A stretch of DNA of 60,942 nucleotides from Tuberibacillus calidus DSM 17572 (GCF_000430685.1 NZ_KE387197.1:701-61642), one strand, 5' to 3'; shown: positions 42,782 through 54,132, numbered from the stretch's first letter. Translations and numbers: made by a program. The notes: generated by a model from the sequence alone, not told the origin.

Positions 42782-43042
42782 TTCGGGGACGGGTGGAAAG
42801 TCCCGTAAAAAATGAAAAATAACAAGGATTTGCCTCGGACGAGTAGAATTATTTAAAGATAAGGCGTCCAGAGGAGCTATTGTGGATCAAAGGTCACAGG
42901 ATTCCAACATCCGAGACGGACAACGCAGGAAATGGTTCGATGGCTAAAGGTCAATCGGCAAAATGCTTATGAACTGAAATCAGCGGAATCGAAACCAACG
43001 TTAAAGTCACGGTGTAAAATTGTCTAATTGGGAGGTGCCGAC
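42782..43042 (+). other. Structured noncoding insertion between rpmD and rplO
   Basis: A 261-nt gap with no credible gene. Three helices are visible: CGGGGAC/GTCCCG just after the rpmD stop; CCTCGGACG (42833-42841) with CGTCCAGAGG (42865-42874), 9 bp with one bulge; and GGTTCGAT (42934-42941) with ATCGAAACC (42988-42996). AAAGGTCA occurs twice. A 14-codon frame (42812-42856) has no good ribosome site. It may be a cis-acting RNA; no known family is recognised. Confidence 0.5.
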
Positions 43043-43483
43043 ATGAAACTGCATGAATTGAAACCCGCGGAAGGTTCCCGTCACGCTCGCAAACGTGTGG
43101 GTCGCGGTTACGGTTCAGGTTTAGGAAAAACTTCAGGGCGCGGTCAAAAAGGTCAAAAAGCGCGTTCCGGTGGTGGCGTACGCCCGGGATTTGAAGGCGG
43201 TCAAATGCCATTGATTCAACGTTTACCTAAACGTGGCTTTAAAAACCCGACTCGCAAAGAGTATGCAATCGTCAATGTAGAAACGTTGAATCGCTTTGCT
43301 GAGGGGACAGAGGTAACACCTGAGCTGCTTCTGGCTGAACGGGTTATTCGAAAACTCAATGACGGGGTCAAGATCCTTGGCAACGGTAAATTAGAACGTA
43401 AATTGACCGTTAAAGCGCATAAGTTTTCCGATTCGGCAAAACAAGCCATTGAATCGGCCGGCGGAACTGCCGAGGTGATTTAA
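43043..43483 (+). CDS. rplO: 50S ribosomal protein L15
   Basis: A 146-residue L15. The glycine-rich N-terminus [20 protein letters not shown] is typical. GGGAGGTG supports ATG 43043. Its stop shares a base with secY (TAATG), so the two are coupled. Confidence 0.97.
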   Translation: MKLHELKPAEGSRHARKRVGRGYGSGLGKTSGRGQKGQKARSGGGVRPGFEGGQMPLIQRLPKRGFKNPTRKEYAIVNVETLNRFAEGTEVTPELLLAERVIRKLNDGVKILGNGKLERKLTVKAHKFSDSAKQAIESAGGTAEVI

Positions 43484-44772
43484 TGTTTCAGACTATCTCC
43501 AATATATTTCGCGTCGCAGATATTCGCCGCAAGGTACTTTTTACTCTGCTTATGCTCATCGTCTATCGAATCGGAACCTTTATACCGGTTCCGTCTGTGA
43601 ATAGTTCCGTTATTACCTTAGAAGGAAATCAGGTATTTGGGTTTTTAAATATGTTTGGCGGTGGCGCATTGCAGAACTTTTCCATTTTATCAATGGGCAT
43701 TATGCCATACATCACGGCATCGATTATCGTCCAATTGTTGCAAATGGACGTCATTCCTAAGTTTACGGAATGGTCTAAGCAAGGGGAGATGGGGCGCCGG
43801 AAACTCGCCCAAGTAACCCGATATGGCACGGTTATTTTAGGATTTATTCAGGCGATCGGCCTTGCCTACGGATTTAACGCAAAATTCCCTGGGCTTGTGA
43901 TCAACCCTAGCATTTGGACGTACTTGCTCATTGCGCTCGTGTTAACAGCGGGCACAGCTTTCTTAATGTGGCTCGGTGAACAAATCACCGCATACGGCGT
44001 AGGCAATGGGATTTCAGTATTGATCTTTGCCGGCATTGTCGCAAGGATCCCGAGTGCTATAGATGAGATTTATACCACGCAATTCAAAAATACTGATAAT
44101 CTCTTTTTACAAATTGTTTATCTTTTAGTGATTGCTTTAGTTGTTATTCTTGTGGTGATTGGCACCATCTTTATACAACAAGCAGTCCGTAAAATTCCGA
44201 TTCAATATGCCCAACGCACAACGATCGGAAGGAATGTCATCGGGGGAGAAGCGACCCACTTGCCAATTAAGGTCAATGCAGCAGGGGTCATTCCGATTAT
44301 CTTTGCGATCTCCCTGATCATCACACCGCCGACCATCGCCGGGTTTTTTAAAGAAAATGCGGTGACGCGCTGGATCATAAACACCTTTAACTATACAACG
44401 GTGTCCGGTATGATCATTTACGGGCTCTTGATCATTGCGTTTACGTATTTTTACACCTTTGTCCAGGTCAATCCGGAGAAAATGGCTGATAACTTGAAGA
44501 AACAAGGCGGTTATATTCCCGGTATTCGTCCGGGCAAAAACACGGAAAAATATATTACCCGTATTTTGTATCGGTTAACCTTCGTAGGCTCCATTTTCCT
44601 TGCGGTTGTTGCAGTATTGCCGATGATTTTCACCGATGTCGCCAACTTGCCGGCGAATATTCGCATCGGCGGTACGAGCTTACTGATCGTAACCGGTGTC
44701 GCCTTAGATGTCATGAAACGGATTGAAAGCCAATTGGTAAAACGCCATTACCGTGGTTTTATCCGACGGTAA
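43483..44772 (+). CDS. secY: Preprotein translocase subunit SecY
   Basis: A 429-residue, ten-span channel protein of the Sec translocon, partner of SecE at 17125. The cytoplasmic loop GKNTEKYITRILYR, MPYITASIIVQLLQ in the second span and the short basic C-terminus KRHYRGFIRR are typical. Translationally coupled to rplO. Confidence 0.97.
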   Translation: MFQTISNIFRVADIRRKVLFTLLMLIVYRIGTFIPVPSVNSSVITLEGNQVFGFLNMFGGGALQNFSILSMGIMPYITASIIVQLLQMDVIPKFTEWSKQGEMGRRKLAQVTRYGTVILGFIQAIGLAYGFNAKFPGLVINPSIWTYLLIALVLTAGTAFLMWLGEQITAYGVGNGISVLIFAGIVARIPSAIDEIYTTQFKNTDNLFLQIVYLLVIALVVILVVIGTIFIQQAVRKIPIQYAQRTTIGRNVIGGEATHLPIKVNAAGVIPIIFAISLIITPPTIAGFFKENAVTRWIINTFNYTTVSGMIIYGLLIIAFTYFYTFVQVNPEKMADNLKKQGGYIPGIRPGKNTEKYITRILYRLTFVGSIFLAVVAVLPMIFTDVANLPANIRIGGTSLLIVTGVALDVMKRIESQLVKRHYRGFIRR

Positions 44773-44848
44773 TCGCAGGGCGTCGTAACGAAAACGGAAA
44801 GGTCGTCCATTTTTTGATGGTGCTTTTCGGGACCATTGATTGGCTTAA

Positions 44849-46269
<1,421 letters not shown>

Positions 46270-46286
46270 GCGTAGGTGATGATTGA

Positions 46287-46625
46287 TTGACAAGCGGGTC
46301 GGACCAAACGCCCATACCCGGACAGATTGCACGGATTTTAAAGGGTAGGGACGCTGGTAAATACTGTGTCATTGTGCGAGTTGTTGACGACCGTTTTGTT
46401 GAAGTGGCGGATGGTGACAAGAGGAAGTTCGATCGCGCCAAAAGAAAAAACATTCATCATCTGGAGCTTCAATCCTTTGTTTCCGAAGAGGTCAAAAACA
46501 GCATTGACGAGACCGGAAAAGTCACAAACGGCAAGCTGAGGTTTGCCATCGCAAAGTTTTTGGATGAGGAATCAAGTGATCAAAGGAAGGGTGAGTCGAT
46601 CGATGGCGAAAGAGGACGTCATTGA
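46287..46625 (+). CDS. KOW domain RNA-binding protein
   Basis: A 112-residue protein with a KOW/L14e-like motif at its N-terminus ([20 protein letters not shown]). Proteins of this kind sit between map and infA in many Bacilli, and RNA binding is inferred from the fold. TTG 46287 follows TAGGTGATGA. The C-terminal 40 residues are charged and poorly conserved. It overlaps infA by 23 nt. Confidence 0.85.
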   Translation: MTSGSDQTPIPGQIARILKGRDAGKYCVIVRVVDDRFVEVADGDKRKFDRAKRKNIHHLELQSFVSEEVKNSIDETGKVTNGKLRFAIAKFLDEESSDQRKGESIDGERGRH

Positions 46626-46818
46626 AGTTAAAGGCACCGTGATAGAACCATTGCCAAATGCGATGTTTCGTGTAGAATTAGACAATGGTCATAAAATTTT
46701 AGCGCACATTTCCGGCAAGTTGCGGATGCACTATATCCGAATTTTACCCGGTGATAAAGTGACGGTAGAATTATCTCCATACGACTTGACGCGCGGACGA
46801 ATTACGTATCGGCATTAG
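46603..46818 (+). CDS. infA: Translation initiation factor IF-1
   Basis: A 71-residue OB-fold IF-1: [20 protein letters not shown] at the start, then [18 protein letters not shown] chose ATG 46603 after GGAAGGGTGA; the start is inside the end of the KOW gene. Confidence 0.97.
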   Translation: MAKEDVIEVKGTVIEPLPNAMFRVELDNGHKILAHISGKLRMHYIRILPGDKVTVELSPYDLTRGRITYRH

Positions 46819-46829
46819 CGTTTGATTAT

Positions 46830-46878
46830 GACTCTTAGCCAATTGTCTGAGAGTCCATTAGGCGTCAGGATACTGACG
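46830..46878 (+). other. Two adjacent hairpins between infA and rpmJ
   Basis: GACTCTTAG/CTGAGAGTC (46830-46855, one wobble pair, 8-nt loop) is followed by CGTCAG-GATA-CTGACG (46863-46878). Neither has a T-run, so they are not terminators. They fill most of the 82-nt gap. Confidence 0.5.
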
Positions 46879-46888
46879 ACGAAAGTAG

Positions 46889-47014
<126 letters not shown>

Positions 47015-47036
47015 TTTTTGAGGAGGTGTCACGCTC

Positions 47037-47402
47037 TTGGCACGTATTGCAGGTGTTGATATACCGCGTGATAAACGCGTCGTCATTTCGTTAACTTACA
47101 TTTACGGGATTGGTAAATCGACAGCTCAAAAGATCTTAAAAGAAGCCGGTGTCTCTGAGGATACGCGCGTTCGCGACCTGACTGAAGAAGAGCTCACTCG
47201 CATCCGTGAACAAGTTGACAAACTGAAAGTCGAAGGGGACCTTCGCCGTGAAGTATCCCTTAATATCAAACGTTTGATCGAAATTGGTTCCTACCGTGGT
47301 CTTCGTCACCGTCGTGGTTTGCCCGTTCGCGGTCAAAATACGAAAAACAACTCACGGACGAGAAAAGGTCCACGTCGTACCATCGCCAACAAGAAAAAAT
47401 AA
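47037..47402 (+). CDS. rpsM: 30S ribosomal protein S13
   Basis: A 121-residue S13 of the 30S head with [14 protein letters not shown] and [20 protein letters not shown]. Start is TTG 47037, supported by GAGGAGGTG upstream. Confidence 0.96.
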   Translation: MARIAGVDIPRDKRVVISLTYIYGIGKSTAQKILKEAGVSEDTRVRDLTEEELTRIREQVDKLKVEGDLRREVSLNIKRLIEIGSYRGLRHRRGLPVRGQNTKNNSRTRKGPRRTIANKKK

Positions 47403-47415
47403 AGGAGGTAGCTAA

Positions 47416-47814
47416 ATGGTTAAACGTAAAGATGCACGCGGCGGCCGGAAACGCCGTGTCAAAAAGAATATAGAAAGCGGCATCGCACATATCCGTTCTA
47501 CATTCAACAACACGATTGTCACGATAACGGACCCTCATGGTAACGCTATTGCTTGGGCAAGCTCCGGTGGCTTAGGCTTTAAAGGTTCCCGGAAATCCAC
47601 GCCTTACGCAGCGCAAACAGCTGCTGAAGCGGCTGGTAAAGCAGCGATGGAACATGGTATGAAAACCATCGAAGTCTCTGTCAAAGGACCCGGTGCTGGC
47701 CGTGAAGCCGCTATTCGTGCCCTCCAAGCGGTAGGTTTGGAAGTCACCGCGATCCGCGACGTGACCCCTGTACCGCATAACGGTTGCCGCCCACCGAAAC
47801 GTCGCCGCGTATAA
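47416..47814 (+). CDS. rpsK: 30S ribosomal protein S11
   Basis: A 132-residue S11 of the platform. [20 protein letters not shown] and the C-terminal [15 protein letters not shown] are diagnostic. AAAGGAGG is upstream. A 146-nt gap to rpoA follows, without a clear terminator. Confidence 0.97.
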   Translation: MVKRKDARGGRKRRVKKNIESGIAHIRSTFNNTIVTITDPHGNAIAWASSGGLGFKGSRKSTPYAAQTAAEAAGKAAMEHGMKTIEVSVKGPGAGREAAIRALQAVGLEVTAIRDVTPVPHNGCRPPKRRRV

Positions 47815-47960
47815 GTATAAAAACCCGTATGGCTTGTCAATAATAGGATTTATGCGATATTGAACGATCCATGCGTTTTCCGGTTCGCCCGGTGTTTAAG
47901 GGGAAATCTCGGTCGCCCATGGCTACCCAGGTTTCGACGTTAGAAGGAGGGTTTCGTTGA

Positions 47961-48905
47961 ATGATAGAAATCGAAAAGCCGAAGATTGAAACGGTTGAAA
48001 TCAGCGATGATGCAACGTACGGCAAATTTGTTGTTGAACCACTCGAACGTGGATATGGTACGACCTTAGGTAATTCACTTCGTCGCATTCTGCTGTCATC
48101 CCTTCCGGGGGCTGCGGTCACTTCTGTTCAGTTTGACAACGTGCTTCACGAATTTATGACATTGGAAGGGGTTGTTGAGGATGTCGCTATGATCATCCTT
48201 AACATTAAAAACCTTGCCATGAAAATTTATTCCGATGAAGAAAAAACGTTGGAAATTGACGTACAAAGGGAAGGGGTCGTCACTGCCGCGGATATCATCC
48301 ACGATAGTGATGTTGAAATTCTTAACCCCGACCTTGTGATTGCCACCCTTTCAGGGGATGCACGCTTCCATGTCAAAATGAGAGCGAAAAAAGGACGCGG
48401 CTATGTCCCGGCAGAAGGAAATAAAAGCGACGATTTACCGATCGGTGTCATTCCGATTGATTCGATTTATACACCGGTCTCACGGGTCAACTACCAAGTT
48501 GAAAATACACGTGTCGGTCAAGTCACCAACTATGATAAATTAACCCTCGATGTTTGGACTGACGGTAGCATTAGACCTGAAGAAGCTGTTTCCTTAGGTG
48601 CGAAAATTTTAACCGAGCATCTTAACATATTTGTCGGGTTAACCGATCAAGCACAACATGCAGAAATTATGGTTGAAAAAGAAGAAGACCAAAAAGAGAA
48701 AGTCCTCGAAATGACAATCGAAGAACTGGATCTTTCCGTCCGCTCCTATAACTGCTTGAAGAGGGCGGGAATTAACACGGTTCAAGAACTGACGCAAAAA
48801 ACCGAAGAGGATATGATGAAGGTTCGGAATCTCGGCCGTAAATCGCTCGAAGAAGTACAGGAAAAATTAGCGGAATTAGGTCTTAGCCTGAGAAAAGAAG
48901 AATAA
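47961..48905 (+). CDS. rpoA: DNA-directed RNA polymerase subunit alpha
   Basis: A 314-residue alpha subunit. The N-terminal dimerisation domain has [20 protein letters not shown]; the C-terminal domain (about 245-310), with [16 protein letters not shown], binds UP elements and regulators such as Spx. AGAAGGAGGG precedes ATG 47961. Confidence 0.97.
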   Translation: MIEIEKPKIETVEISDDATYGKFVVEPLERGYGTTLGNSLRRILLSSLPGAAVTSVQFDNVLHEFMTLEGVVEDVAMIILNIKNLAMKIYSDEEKTLEIDVQREGVVTAADIIHDSDVEILNPDLVIATLSGDARFHVKMRAKKGRGYVPAEGNKSDDLPIGVIPIDSIYTPVSRVNYQVENTRVGQVTNYDKLTLDVWTDGSIRPEEAVSLGAKILTEHLNIFVGLTDQAQHAEIMVEKEEDQKEKVLEMTIEELDLSVRSYNCLKRAGINTVQELTQKTEEDMMKVRNLGRKSLEEVQEKLAELGLSLRKEE

Positions 48906-48965
48906 CGGTTTGCCTTTCTTTTTTGCGCAAAAGAGAAAACTACTTCATGAAGGAGGGAACTCGGT

Positions 48966-49328
48966 ATGGCATACGCGAAGTTAGGGCGTGATTCCTCCGC
49001 CCGTAAAGCATTATTCCGCGATTTAGCAACTGACCTGATCATCAACGAAAGAATCATCACCACACAAGCTAAAGCGAGAGAACTTCGTCCTATCGTTGAG
49101 AAACTCGTGACGCTTGGCAAGCGCGGTGATTTACATGCTCGCCGTCAAGCAGCGGCTTTCGTTCGCAAAGAAGTAGCGGATCAAGAAACCGGTAAAGACG
49201 CCATTCAAAAATTATTTGATGACATTGCGACCCGTTACGCAGACCGTCAAGGCGGCTATACCCGGATCTTAAAAGTTGGACCGCGCCGCGGGGACAATGC
49301 AGAACAAGCTATCATCGAATTTGTATAA
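48966..49328 (+). CDS. rplQ: 50S ribosomal protein L17
   Basis: A 120-residue L17 near the tunnel exit: [18 protein letters not shown] and [30 protein letters not shown] is upstream. Last gene of the alpha cluster, closed by a terminator. Confidence 0.97.
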   Translation: MAYAKLGRDSSARKALFRDLATDLIINERIITTQAKARELRPIVEKLVTLGKRGDLHARRQAAAFVRKEVADQETGKDAIQKLFDDIATRYADRQGGYTRILKVGPRRGDNAEQAIIEFV

Positions 49329-49333
49329 ACGCG

Positions 49334-49392
49334 AAAAAGGGCAAAGTGGATAGGTGTTTTTTCGACCTTTATCTCCTTATGCCCTTTTTTTT
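49334..49392 (+). terminator. Intrinsic terminator ending the ribosomal super-cluster
   Basis: AAAAAGGGCA (49334-49343) pairs with TGCCCTTTTT (49380-49389), with further internal pairing (AGGT/ACCT) and a T8 run. The remaining gap to 49558 has only a weak AGCC/GGCT stem followed by T-rich sequence. Confidence 0.8.
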
Positions 49393-49558
49393 ATAAGATT
49401 GGATTTTCGCGTTTACACATAGATGAGGTTACAAGGTAAGGGTGAGATGGGGTTTACGTCTCTGAATGTTTGTTTGCCTAAATAAGGGAGCCTGACTGCG
49501 GGCTTTCTTCTTTTATGTAATAGTAATGCAAAGAATCTCCGCATAAGGAGAGATGAGT

Positions 49559-50404
49559 TTGAGTCGAGAACGATTGATTGAAGTGAAGGATTTATCCTTT
49601 CGATACAAAGCGGATGCCCCGCTTTCGCTTGATCGGGTATCTCTCGAAGTCTATGCCGGTGAGTGGCTCGCGATTATCGGTCATAACGGATCGGGAAAAT
49701 CAACGCTAGCGAAATGCCTTAATGGGCTTATACTTCCTGAAACCGGTACTGTTCTGGTGGATGGCTTGAATACACGCGATGAGGACGCTATATGGGAGAT
49801 CCGCCGCCGCGTCGGCATGGTTTTTCAAAATCCCGATAACCAATTTGTTGGCACAACGGTACAAGATGATGTGGCTTTCGGCATGGAAAACCATGGCATT
49901 GACCGTGATGAAATGGTGAAGCGGATGGCTTCCGCATTAAAACTTGTCAATATGGAAGGCACTGAAAATCGGGAACCTCACCGTTTGTCCGGCGGTCAAA
50001 AACAACGGGTGGCGATTGCTGGCATTATCGCCTTGCAGCCGTCCATCATCATTCTAGATGAAGCGACATCGATGCTCGATCCAAAAGGTCGGGAAGATGT
50101 CCTTAGCGTCATGCACGAGTTAAATAAAACGAAAGGCATTACCGTGATTTCGATTACCCATGATTTGGATGAGGCGGCCGGAAGTGATCGGATTATCGCG
50201 ATGGAGAAAGGGCGGATCGTACTTTCCGGTACACCGCGAGAAGTTTTCCAACACCCCGAACGGTTACTCGAATTGGGTCTCGATTTGCCTTTTGCCATCA
50301 AAATGCGGCAAGCCTTATCGGAGCAAGGGATTGCGGTTAGCCCTGACGCCTTTAGCGAAGAAGAGTTGGTGGAAGAACTGTGGAAATTAAAATCAACCAT
50401 CTAA
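49559..50404 (+). CDS. ecfA1: ECF transporter ATPase EcfA1
   Basis: A 281-residue ABC ATPase of the energy-coupling factor module. Walker A GHNGSGKST, signature LSGGQKQRVAIAG, Walker B IIILDEATSMLDPKG. Together with EcfA2 and EcfT it powers vitamin or metal uptake through exchangeable S proteins, none of which is encoded here. TTG 49559 is 8 nt after AAGGAG; ATG 49553 is only 2-3 nt away, so I prefer TTG. It overlaps ecfA2 by 25 nt. Confidence 0.93.
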   Translation: MSRERLIEVKDLSFRYKADAPLSLDRVSLEVYAGEWLAIIGHNGSGKSTLAKCLNGLILPETGTVLVDGLNTRDEDAIWEIRRRVGMVFQNPDNQFVGTTVQDDVAFGMENHGIDRDEMVKRMASALKLVNMEGTENREPHRLSGGQKQRVAIAGIIALQPSIIILDEATSMLDPKGREDVLSVMHELNKTKGITVISITHDLDEAAGSDRIIAMEKGRIVLSGTPREVFQHPERLLELGLDLPFAIKMRQALSEQGIAVSPDAFSEEELVEELWKLKSTI

Positions 50405-51258
50405 CCCATATATACCAACCGAATACCCCATTTGAAAGTCTGGCGCTTTCAGACGTCAATGCCGTGATTCCTTCTGGGGCTTTTGTTTCAATCATCGGTC
50501 ATACGGGGTCAGGAAAATCCACCTTGGTCCAACATTTTAACGGCTTGCTGAAGCCGACCGAAGGCGAAATCCATGTCGGGGATATGATCATCTCAAGCAG
50601 TACTAAGAATAAAGATTTAAAAGCATTACGAAAGAAAATCGGAATGGTCTTTCAATACCCTGAACACCAACTGTTCGAGGAAACCGTTGAAAAAGATATT
50701 TGTTTTGGGCCGTTAAACTTTGATGTTCCGCTTGAGGAAGCGAAACGCCGCGCCCGAGAAGCTCTGGAATTGGTTCATTTGCCGGAATCCATCCTTGATC
50801 GCTCGCCATTTGAGTTAAGCGGCGGACAAATGCGGCGCGTGGCGATTGCCGGTGTCCTCGCACTGGAGCCGGAAGCCATTATTCTAGATGAACCGACAGC
50901 AGGCCTCGATCCGAAAGGCAGGCGGGATATTTTAGACTTATTTACCCGGCTCCATAAGGAAAAAGGGATGACGACCATCATGGTCACACATAACATGGAC
51001 GATGCCGCGCTTTTATCGGACCAAGTGATTGTCATGGATCATGGACGATGCCTCATGCAGGATCGCCCGGAAATCGTTTTTTCTGAAGAGAAGACATTAA
51101 CCTCTTTAGGGCTTGATCTCCCTCGAGCTATGCGCTTTTTGCGAAAGGCAGGTCAGAAGCTTGGGCAACAATGGGAGGAACCCGTATTCTCAACAGAAAA
51201 GGCTGCCGAAACGATCGCTCGCAGTTTTGTAAGGAAAAAGGGCGGTGACCGTTCATGA
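50380..51258 (+). CDS. ecfA2: ECF transporter ATPase EcfA2
   Basis: A 292-residue second ATPase of the ECF module: GHTGSGKST, LSGGQMRRVAIAG, IILDEPTAGLDPKG. GTG start at 50380 within ecfA1; no better start lies close. It overlaps ecfT by 4 nt (ATGA). The gene order A1-A2-T-truA is conserved in Bacilli. Confidence 0.94.
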   Translation: MEIKINHLTHIYQPNTPFESLALSDVNAVIPSGAFVSIIGHTGSGKSTLVQHFNGLLKPTEGEIHVGDMIISSSTKNKDLKALRKKIGMVFQYPEHQLFEETVEKDICFGPLNFDVPLEEAKRRAREALELVHLPESILDRSPFELSGGQMRRVAIAGVLALEPEAIILDEPTAGLDPKGRRDILDLFTRLHKEKGMTTIMVTHNMDDAALLSDQVIVMDHGRCLMQDRPEIVFSEEKTLTSLGLDLPRAMRFLRKAGQKLGQQWEEPVFSTEKAAETIARSFVRKKGGDRS

Positions 51259-52046
51259 AACTTATTATTGGGCAATTTGTGCCGGGGGACTCCATCATTC
51301 ACCGCATGGACCCCAGAGCGAAACTTATCACGGTCTTTATTTTTGTTTTTATTGTTTTTTTGGCCAATAATCCATGGACATATGGCTTTCTCTTAGCGTT
51401 TACGGTCCTCGGCATTTTGGTGTCAAAAGTCCCTTTCAGTTTTATTTACAGGGGGTTAAAACCGGTTCTGTTCATTATTATCTTCACCTTTATTCTTAAT
51501 GCCCTGTTTACCCGACAAGGGGATGTTTTGATTTCTGCAGGGTGGTTTCAACTGACAACCGCGGGGCTGAAGCAAGCGATCTTTATTTCCATTCGCTTAT
51601 TAGCCATTATTGTTGTGACGACGCTTTTGACGCTCACGACTTCCCCCATTGCCATTACCGATGGCTTGGAGACGCTTTTAAAACCACTGAAAAAATGGCG
51701 CTTCCCGGTCCATGAATTTGCTCTTATGATGTCCATCGCCCTCCGCTTTATTCCGACATTGATGGAGGAAACGGAAAAGATCATGAAGGCGCAAATGGCA
51801 AGAGGCGTAGACTTTTCTTCCGGTTCTCTCGTCAAAAGGGGAAAGGCCATTATCCCGTTACTCGTGCCGCTATTTGTGGGAGCTTTCAAAAGAGCAGAAG
51901 ACCTTGCCATGGCCATGGAGGCGCGGGGGTACCGCGGCGATGTTGGCCGGACCAAGTTTAGGTTGTTAAAATGGCATGGGCGTGATACGGGTTTATTGAG
52001 TGTCTTAGCGGTTTTAACCGCTGCTCTAATCCTCATGAGGGGATGA
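51255..52046 (+). CDS. ecfT: ECF transporter transmembrane subunit EcfT
   Basis: A 263-residue integral membrane scaffold with about five spans and two cytoplasmic coupling helices with the family A-R-G motifs (QMARGVDF and MEARGYRG), which contact the two ATPases. The start overlaps the ecfA2 stop. Confidence 0.95.
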   Translation: MKLIIGQFVPGDSIIHRMDPRAKLITVFIFVFIVFLANNPWTYGFLLAFTVLGILVSKVPFSFIYRGLKPVLFIIIFTFILNALFTRQGDVLISAGWFQLTTAGLKQAIFISIRLLAIIVVTTLLTLTTSPIAITDGLETLLKPLKKWRFPVHEFALMMSIALRFIPTLMEETEKIMKAQMARGVDFSSGSLVKRGKAIIPLLVPLFVGAFKRAEDLAMAMEARGYRGDVGRTKFRLLKWHGRDTGLLSVLAVLTAALILMRG

Positions 52047-52050
52047 TCGT

Positions 52051-52818
52051 ATGCAACGAATGAAATGCATCATCGCCTACGACGGAACCGATTTTTCCGG
52101 CTATCAAGTGCAACCGAACGCTCGCACGGTTCAAGGTGAGCTTGAACGCGTTTTGCAGCGGATTCATAAAGGCGAGGCCATTCGTGTTGCGGCATCGGGG
52201 CGAACGGATGCCGGGGTTCACGCGAAAGGACAGGTCATCCATTTTGATTCACCCCTTCAAATCCCCGGAGAAAATTGGGTGAAAGCGTTAAATGCCCTTT
52301 TACCGGATGATATCCATGTCCTTCATGCAGAACCCGTAGCGAAAGACTTCCATGCCTGTTTTAACAGCAAACGAAAAGAGTATCGCTACCGGATTTTGCA
52401 AACCCCAGAGCGCGACCTCTTCCGCCGGCATTATGCTTATCACGTACCCGTTCCATTAAATGTTGAGGCGATGCGTGAGGCAGCCAAACATTTAATTGGA
52501 AAACATGATTTTACATCCTTTTGTGCTTCAGGGACATCGGTTTTGGATAAAGTGAGGACGATCTATCAGTTGGATGTGGAACCTGAAGCCGATGAACTCG
52601 TTATACGCGTGATTGGCAATGGCTTTTTATACCAGATGGTGCGAATTATAACGGGGACTTTAATTGAAGTCGGTAAAGGAAAGCGAAAGCCGAGTGATGT
52701 CATCGACCTTTTGGAAGCGAAAGACCGCACAAAGGTGCCGGAAACCGCTCCGCCGCAAGGTTTATATTTATGGCGCGTCGATTACGAAGAGGCGCACGAA
52801 ATTAGTATAAAACCTTGA
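52051..52818 (+). CDS. truA: tRNA pseudouridine synthase A
   Basis: A 255-residue enzyme that forms pseudouridine at tRNA positions 38-40. The catalytic aspartate is in SGRTDAGVHAKGQV near residue 52; KRKEYRYRI and FLYQMVRIITGTL are family blocks. GAGGGG is 8 nt before ATG 52051, and the gap to ecfT is only 4 nt. Confidence 0.96.
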   Translation: MQRMKCIIAYDGTDFSGYQVQPNARTVQGELERVLQRIHKGEAIRVAASGRTDAGVHAKGQVIHFDSPLQIPGENWVKALNALLPDDIHVLHAEPVAKDFHACFNSKRKEYRYRILQTPERDLFRRHYAYHVPVPLNVEAMREAAKHLIGKHDFTSFCASGTSVLDKVRTIYQLDVEPEADELVIRVIGNGFLYQMVRIITGTLIEVGKGKRKPSDVIDLLEAKDRTKVPETAPPQGLYLWRVDYEEAHEISIKP

Positions 52819-52843
52819 CATTCGGTGTCCTATATTATATATT
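52815..52843 (+). promoter_or_regulatory. SigA promoter of rplM-rpsI
   Basis: TTGACA (52815-52820), 17-nt spacer, TATATT (52838-52843); it overlaps the end of truA. Confidence 0.8.
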
Positions 52844-52849
52844 ATGATT

Positions 52850-53000
52850 TGGCATTTCTAAAACAAACGACCACTTATAGCCCCGTAAACTATAGTTGGT
52901 TTCACTGGAAATTGCATATGTTGTTTTCACTTTCAAAATGAACATGGCGCCAATAATCATTGGCGATGAACGATTCGAAATTGTGTTTAAGGAGGGAACC
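52850..53000 (+). promoter_or_regulatory. Probable L13 leader
   Basis: The roughly 150-nt untranslated leader before rplM contains ACTATAG-type and TTTTCACTTTCAAAATGAAC segments that can form hairpins (for example CGCCAAT/ATTGGCG at about 52950-52970). Rfam describes an L13 leader at this position in Bacilli; I assign it from position and general structure, not from a matched model. Confidence 0.55.
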
Positions 53001-53441
53001 ATGGTGCGTACTACGTACATGGCCAAGGCTGAAGAAGTCGACCGCAAGTGGTATGTCATTGATGCGACAGGCCAAACTATCGGTCGTCTTGCAAGCGAAG
53101 TGGCATCGATTTTACGCGGTAAACATAAACCCATCTATACACCGCATGTTGATACAGGTGATCACGTCATCATCATCAATGCAGACAAAGTTCGTTTTAC
53201 AGGCAAAAAATTAAAAAACAAAAAATATTACAACCACAGCGGTCACCCGGGCGGATTAAGAGTTCGGACCGCAGAAGAAATGGTTGCGAAATATCCGCGG
53301 GAACTGTTGGAACGCACGATTAAAGGGATGCTTCCGCATAATAGTCTCGGACGTAAAATGGCGAAAAAACTTCACGTTTATTCGGAAAGCACACATCCGC
53401 ATCAAGCGCAAAAACCTGAAGTGTACGAACTCAGAGGTTAG
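53001..53441 (+). CDS. rplM: 50S ribosomal protein L13
   Basis: A 146-residue L13: [18 protein letters not shown] at the start and RVRTAEEM-type sequence in the middle. I chose ATG 53001 because AAGGAGGG is directly upstream; the longer open frame from 52896 runs through the leader. Confidence 0.96.
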   Translation: MVRTTYMAKAEEVDRKWYVIDATGQTIGRLASEVASILRGKHKPIYTPHVDTGDHVIIINADKVRFTGKKLKNKKYYNHSGHPGGLRVRTAEEMVAKYPRELLERTIKGMLPHNSLGRKMAKKLHVYSESTHPHQAQKPEVYELRG

Positions 53442-53452
53442 GAGGGAAACCA

Positions 53453-53845
53453 TTGGCACAAGTGCAATATTACGGAACCGGCCGACGTAAAAGCTCTGTC
53501 GCACGCGTACGCCTCGTCCCTGGCGATGGCAAAATCGTGATTAATAAACGCGACATTGATGAATACATGAATTTTGAAACACTCAAGAAAATCATTAAAC
53601 AACCTCTCGTCGCAACAGATACGGAAGGTAAATACGATGTGCTCGTTAATGTCGAAGGTGGCGGCTTCACCGGTCAAGCAGGAGCCATCCGCCACGGCAT
53701 TGCCCGCGCGTTATTGCAAGCCGATCCTGAATATCGGGCAACATTAAAACGCGCCGGCTACTTAACACGCGATCCGCGTATGAAAGAACGTAAGAAATAC
53801 GGTCTTAAAGCGGCTCGTCGCGCACCTCAATTCTCGAAACGGTAA
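53453..53845 (+). CDS. rpsI: 30S ribosomal protein S9
   Basis: A 130-residue S9 with [18 protein letters not shown] at the start and the C-terminal [10 protein letters not shown] tail that touches P-site tRNA. Start is TTG 53453 after AGGAGGG. Confidence 0.96.
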   Translation: MAQVQYYGTGRRKSSVARVRLVPGDGKIVINKRDIDEYMNFETLKKIIKQPLVATDTEGKYDVLVNVEGGGFTGQAGAIRHGIARALLQADPEYRATLKRAGYLTRDPRMKERKKYGLKAARRAPQFSKR

Positions 53846-53862
53846 TTGGCGGTTTTTACAAA

Positions 53863-53894
53863 GGGCTCTCAACCAATTGGTTGGGGGTCTTTTT
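53863..53894 (+). terminator. Intrinsic terminator after rpsI
   Basis: CTCTCAACC (53866-53874) pairs with GGTTGGGGG (53879-53887) including two G-U pairs; loop AATT, then TCTTTTT. Confidence 0.82.
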
Positions 53895-54041
53895 ATACGT
53901 AAAAAAATATGAAGGCTAGGGCACGTCATCCGCTTTCTTAAGCCTCCTACACTTACGAATGTGTCAGTGATTGATGAGAGAAAATGAGATAAGCTGAGAT
54001 ACATTGATGTCACAGTATGCTACTCTCTTTTGAGTGTTCAA

Positions 54042-54069
54042 TTGATAAAGATGCCGGAAACCATACAAT
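54042..54069 (+). promoter_or_regulatory. Candidate promoter of the yebC-family gene
   Basis: TTGATA (54042-54047), 16-nt spacer, TACAAT (54064-54069). A perfect TATAAT at 54074-54079 lacks a matching -35. Confidence 0.45.
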
Positions 54070-54132
54070 AAGGTATAATGAAGGCGGATGAGTGATATTT
54101 CTGATCTATGACGGAAAGTGAGTGTTTATACA

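Noticed and set aside
42951-43211. A minus-strand open frame of 86 codons over the rpmD-rplO gap and rplO start
   Set aside because: It runs into rplO antisense, lacks a ribosome site and has no recognised features.
46830-46878. The two infA-rpmJ hairpins as a terminator
   Set aside because: Neither stem is followed by a T-run, and rpmJ continues the operon directly after.
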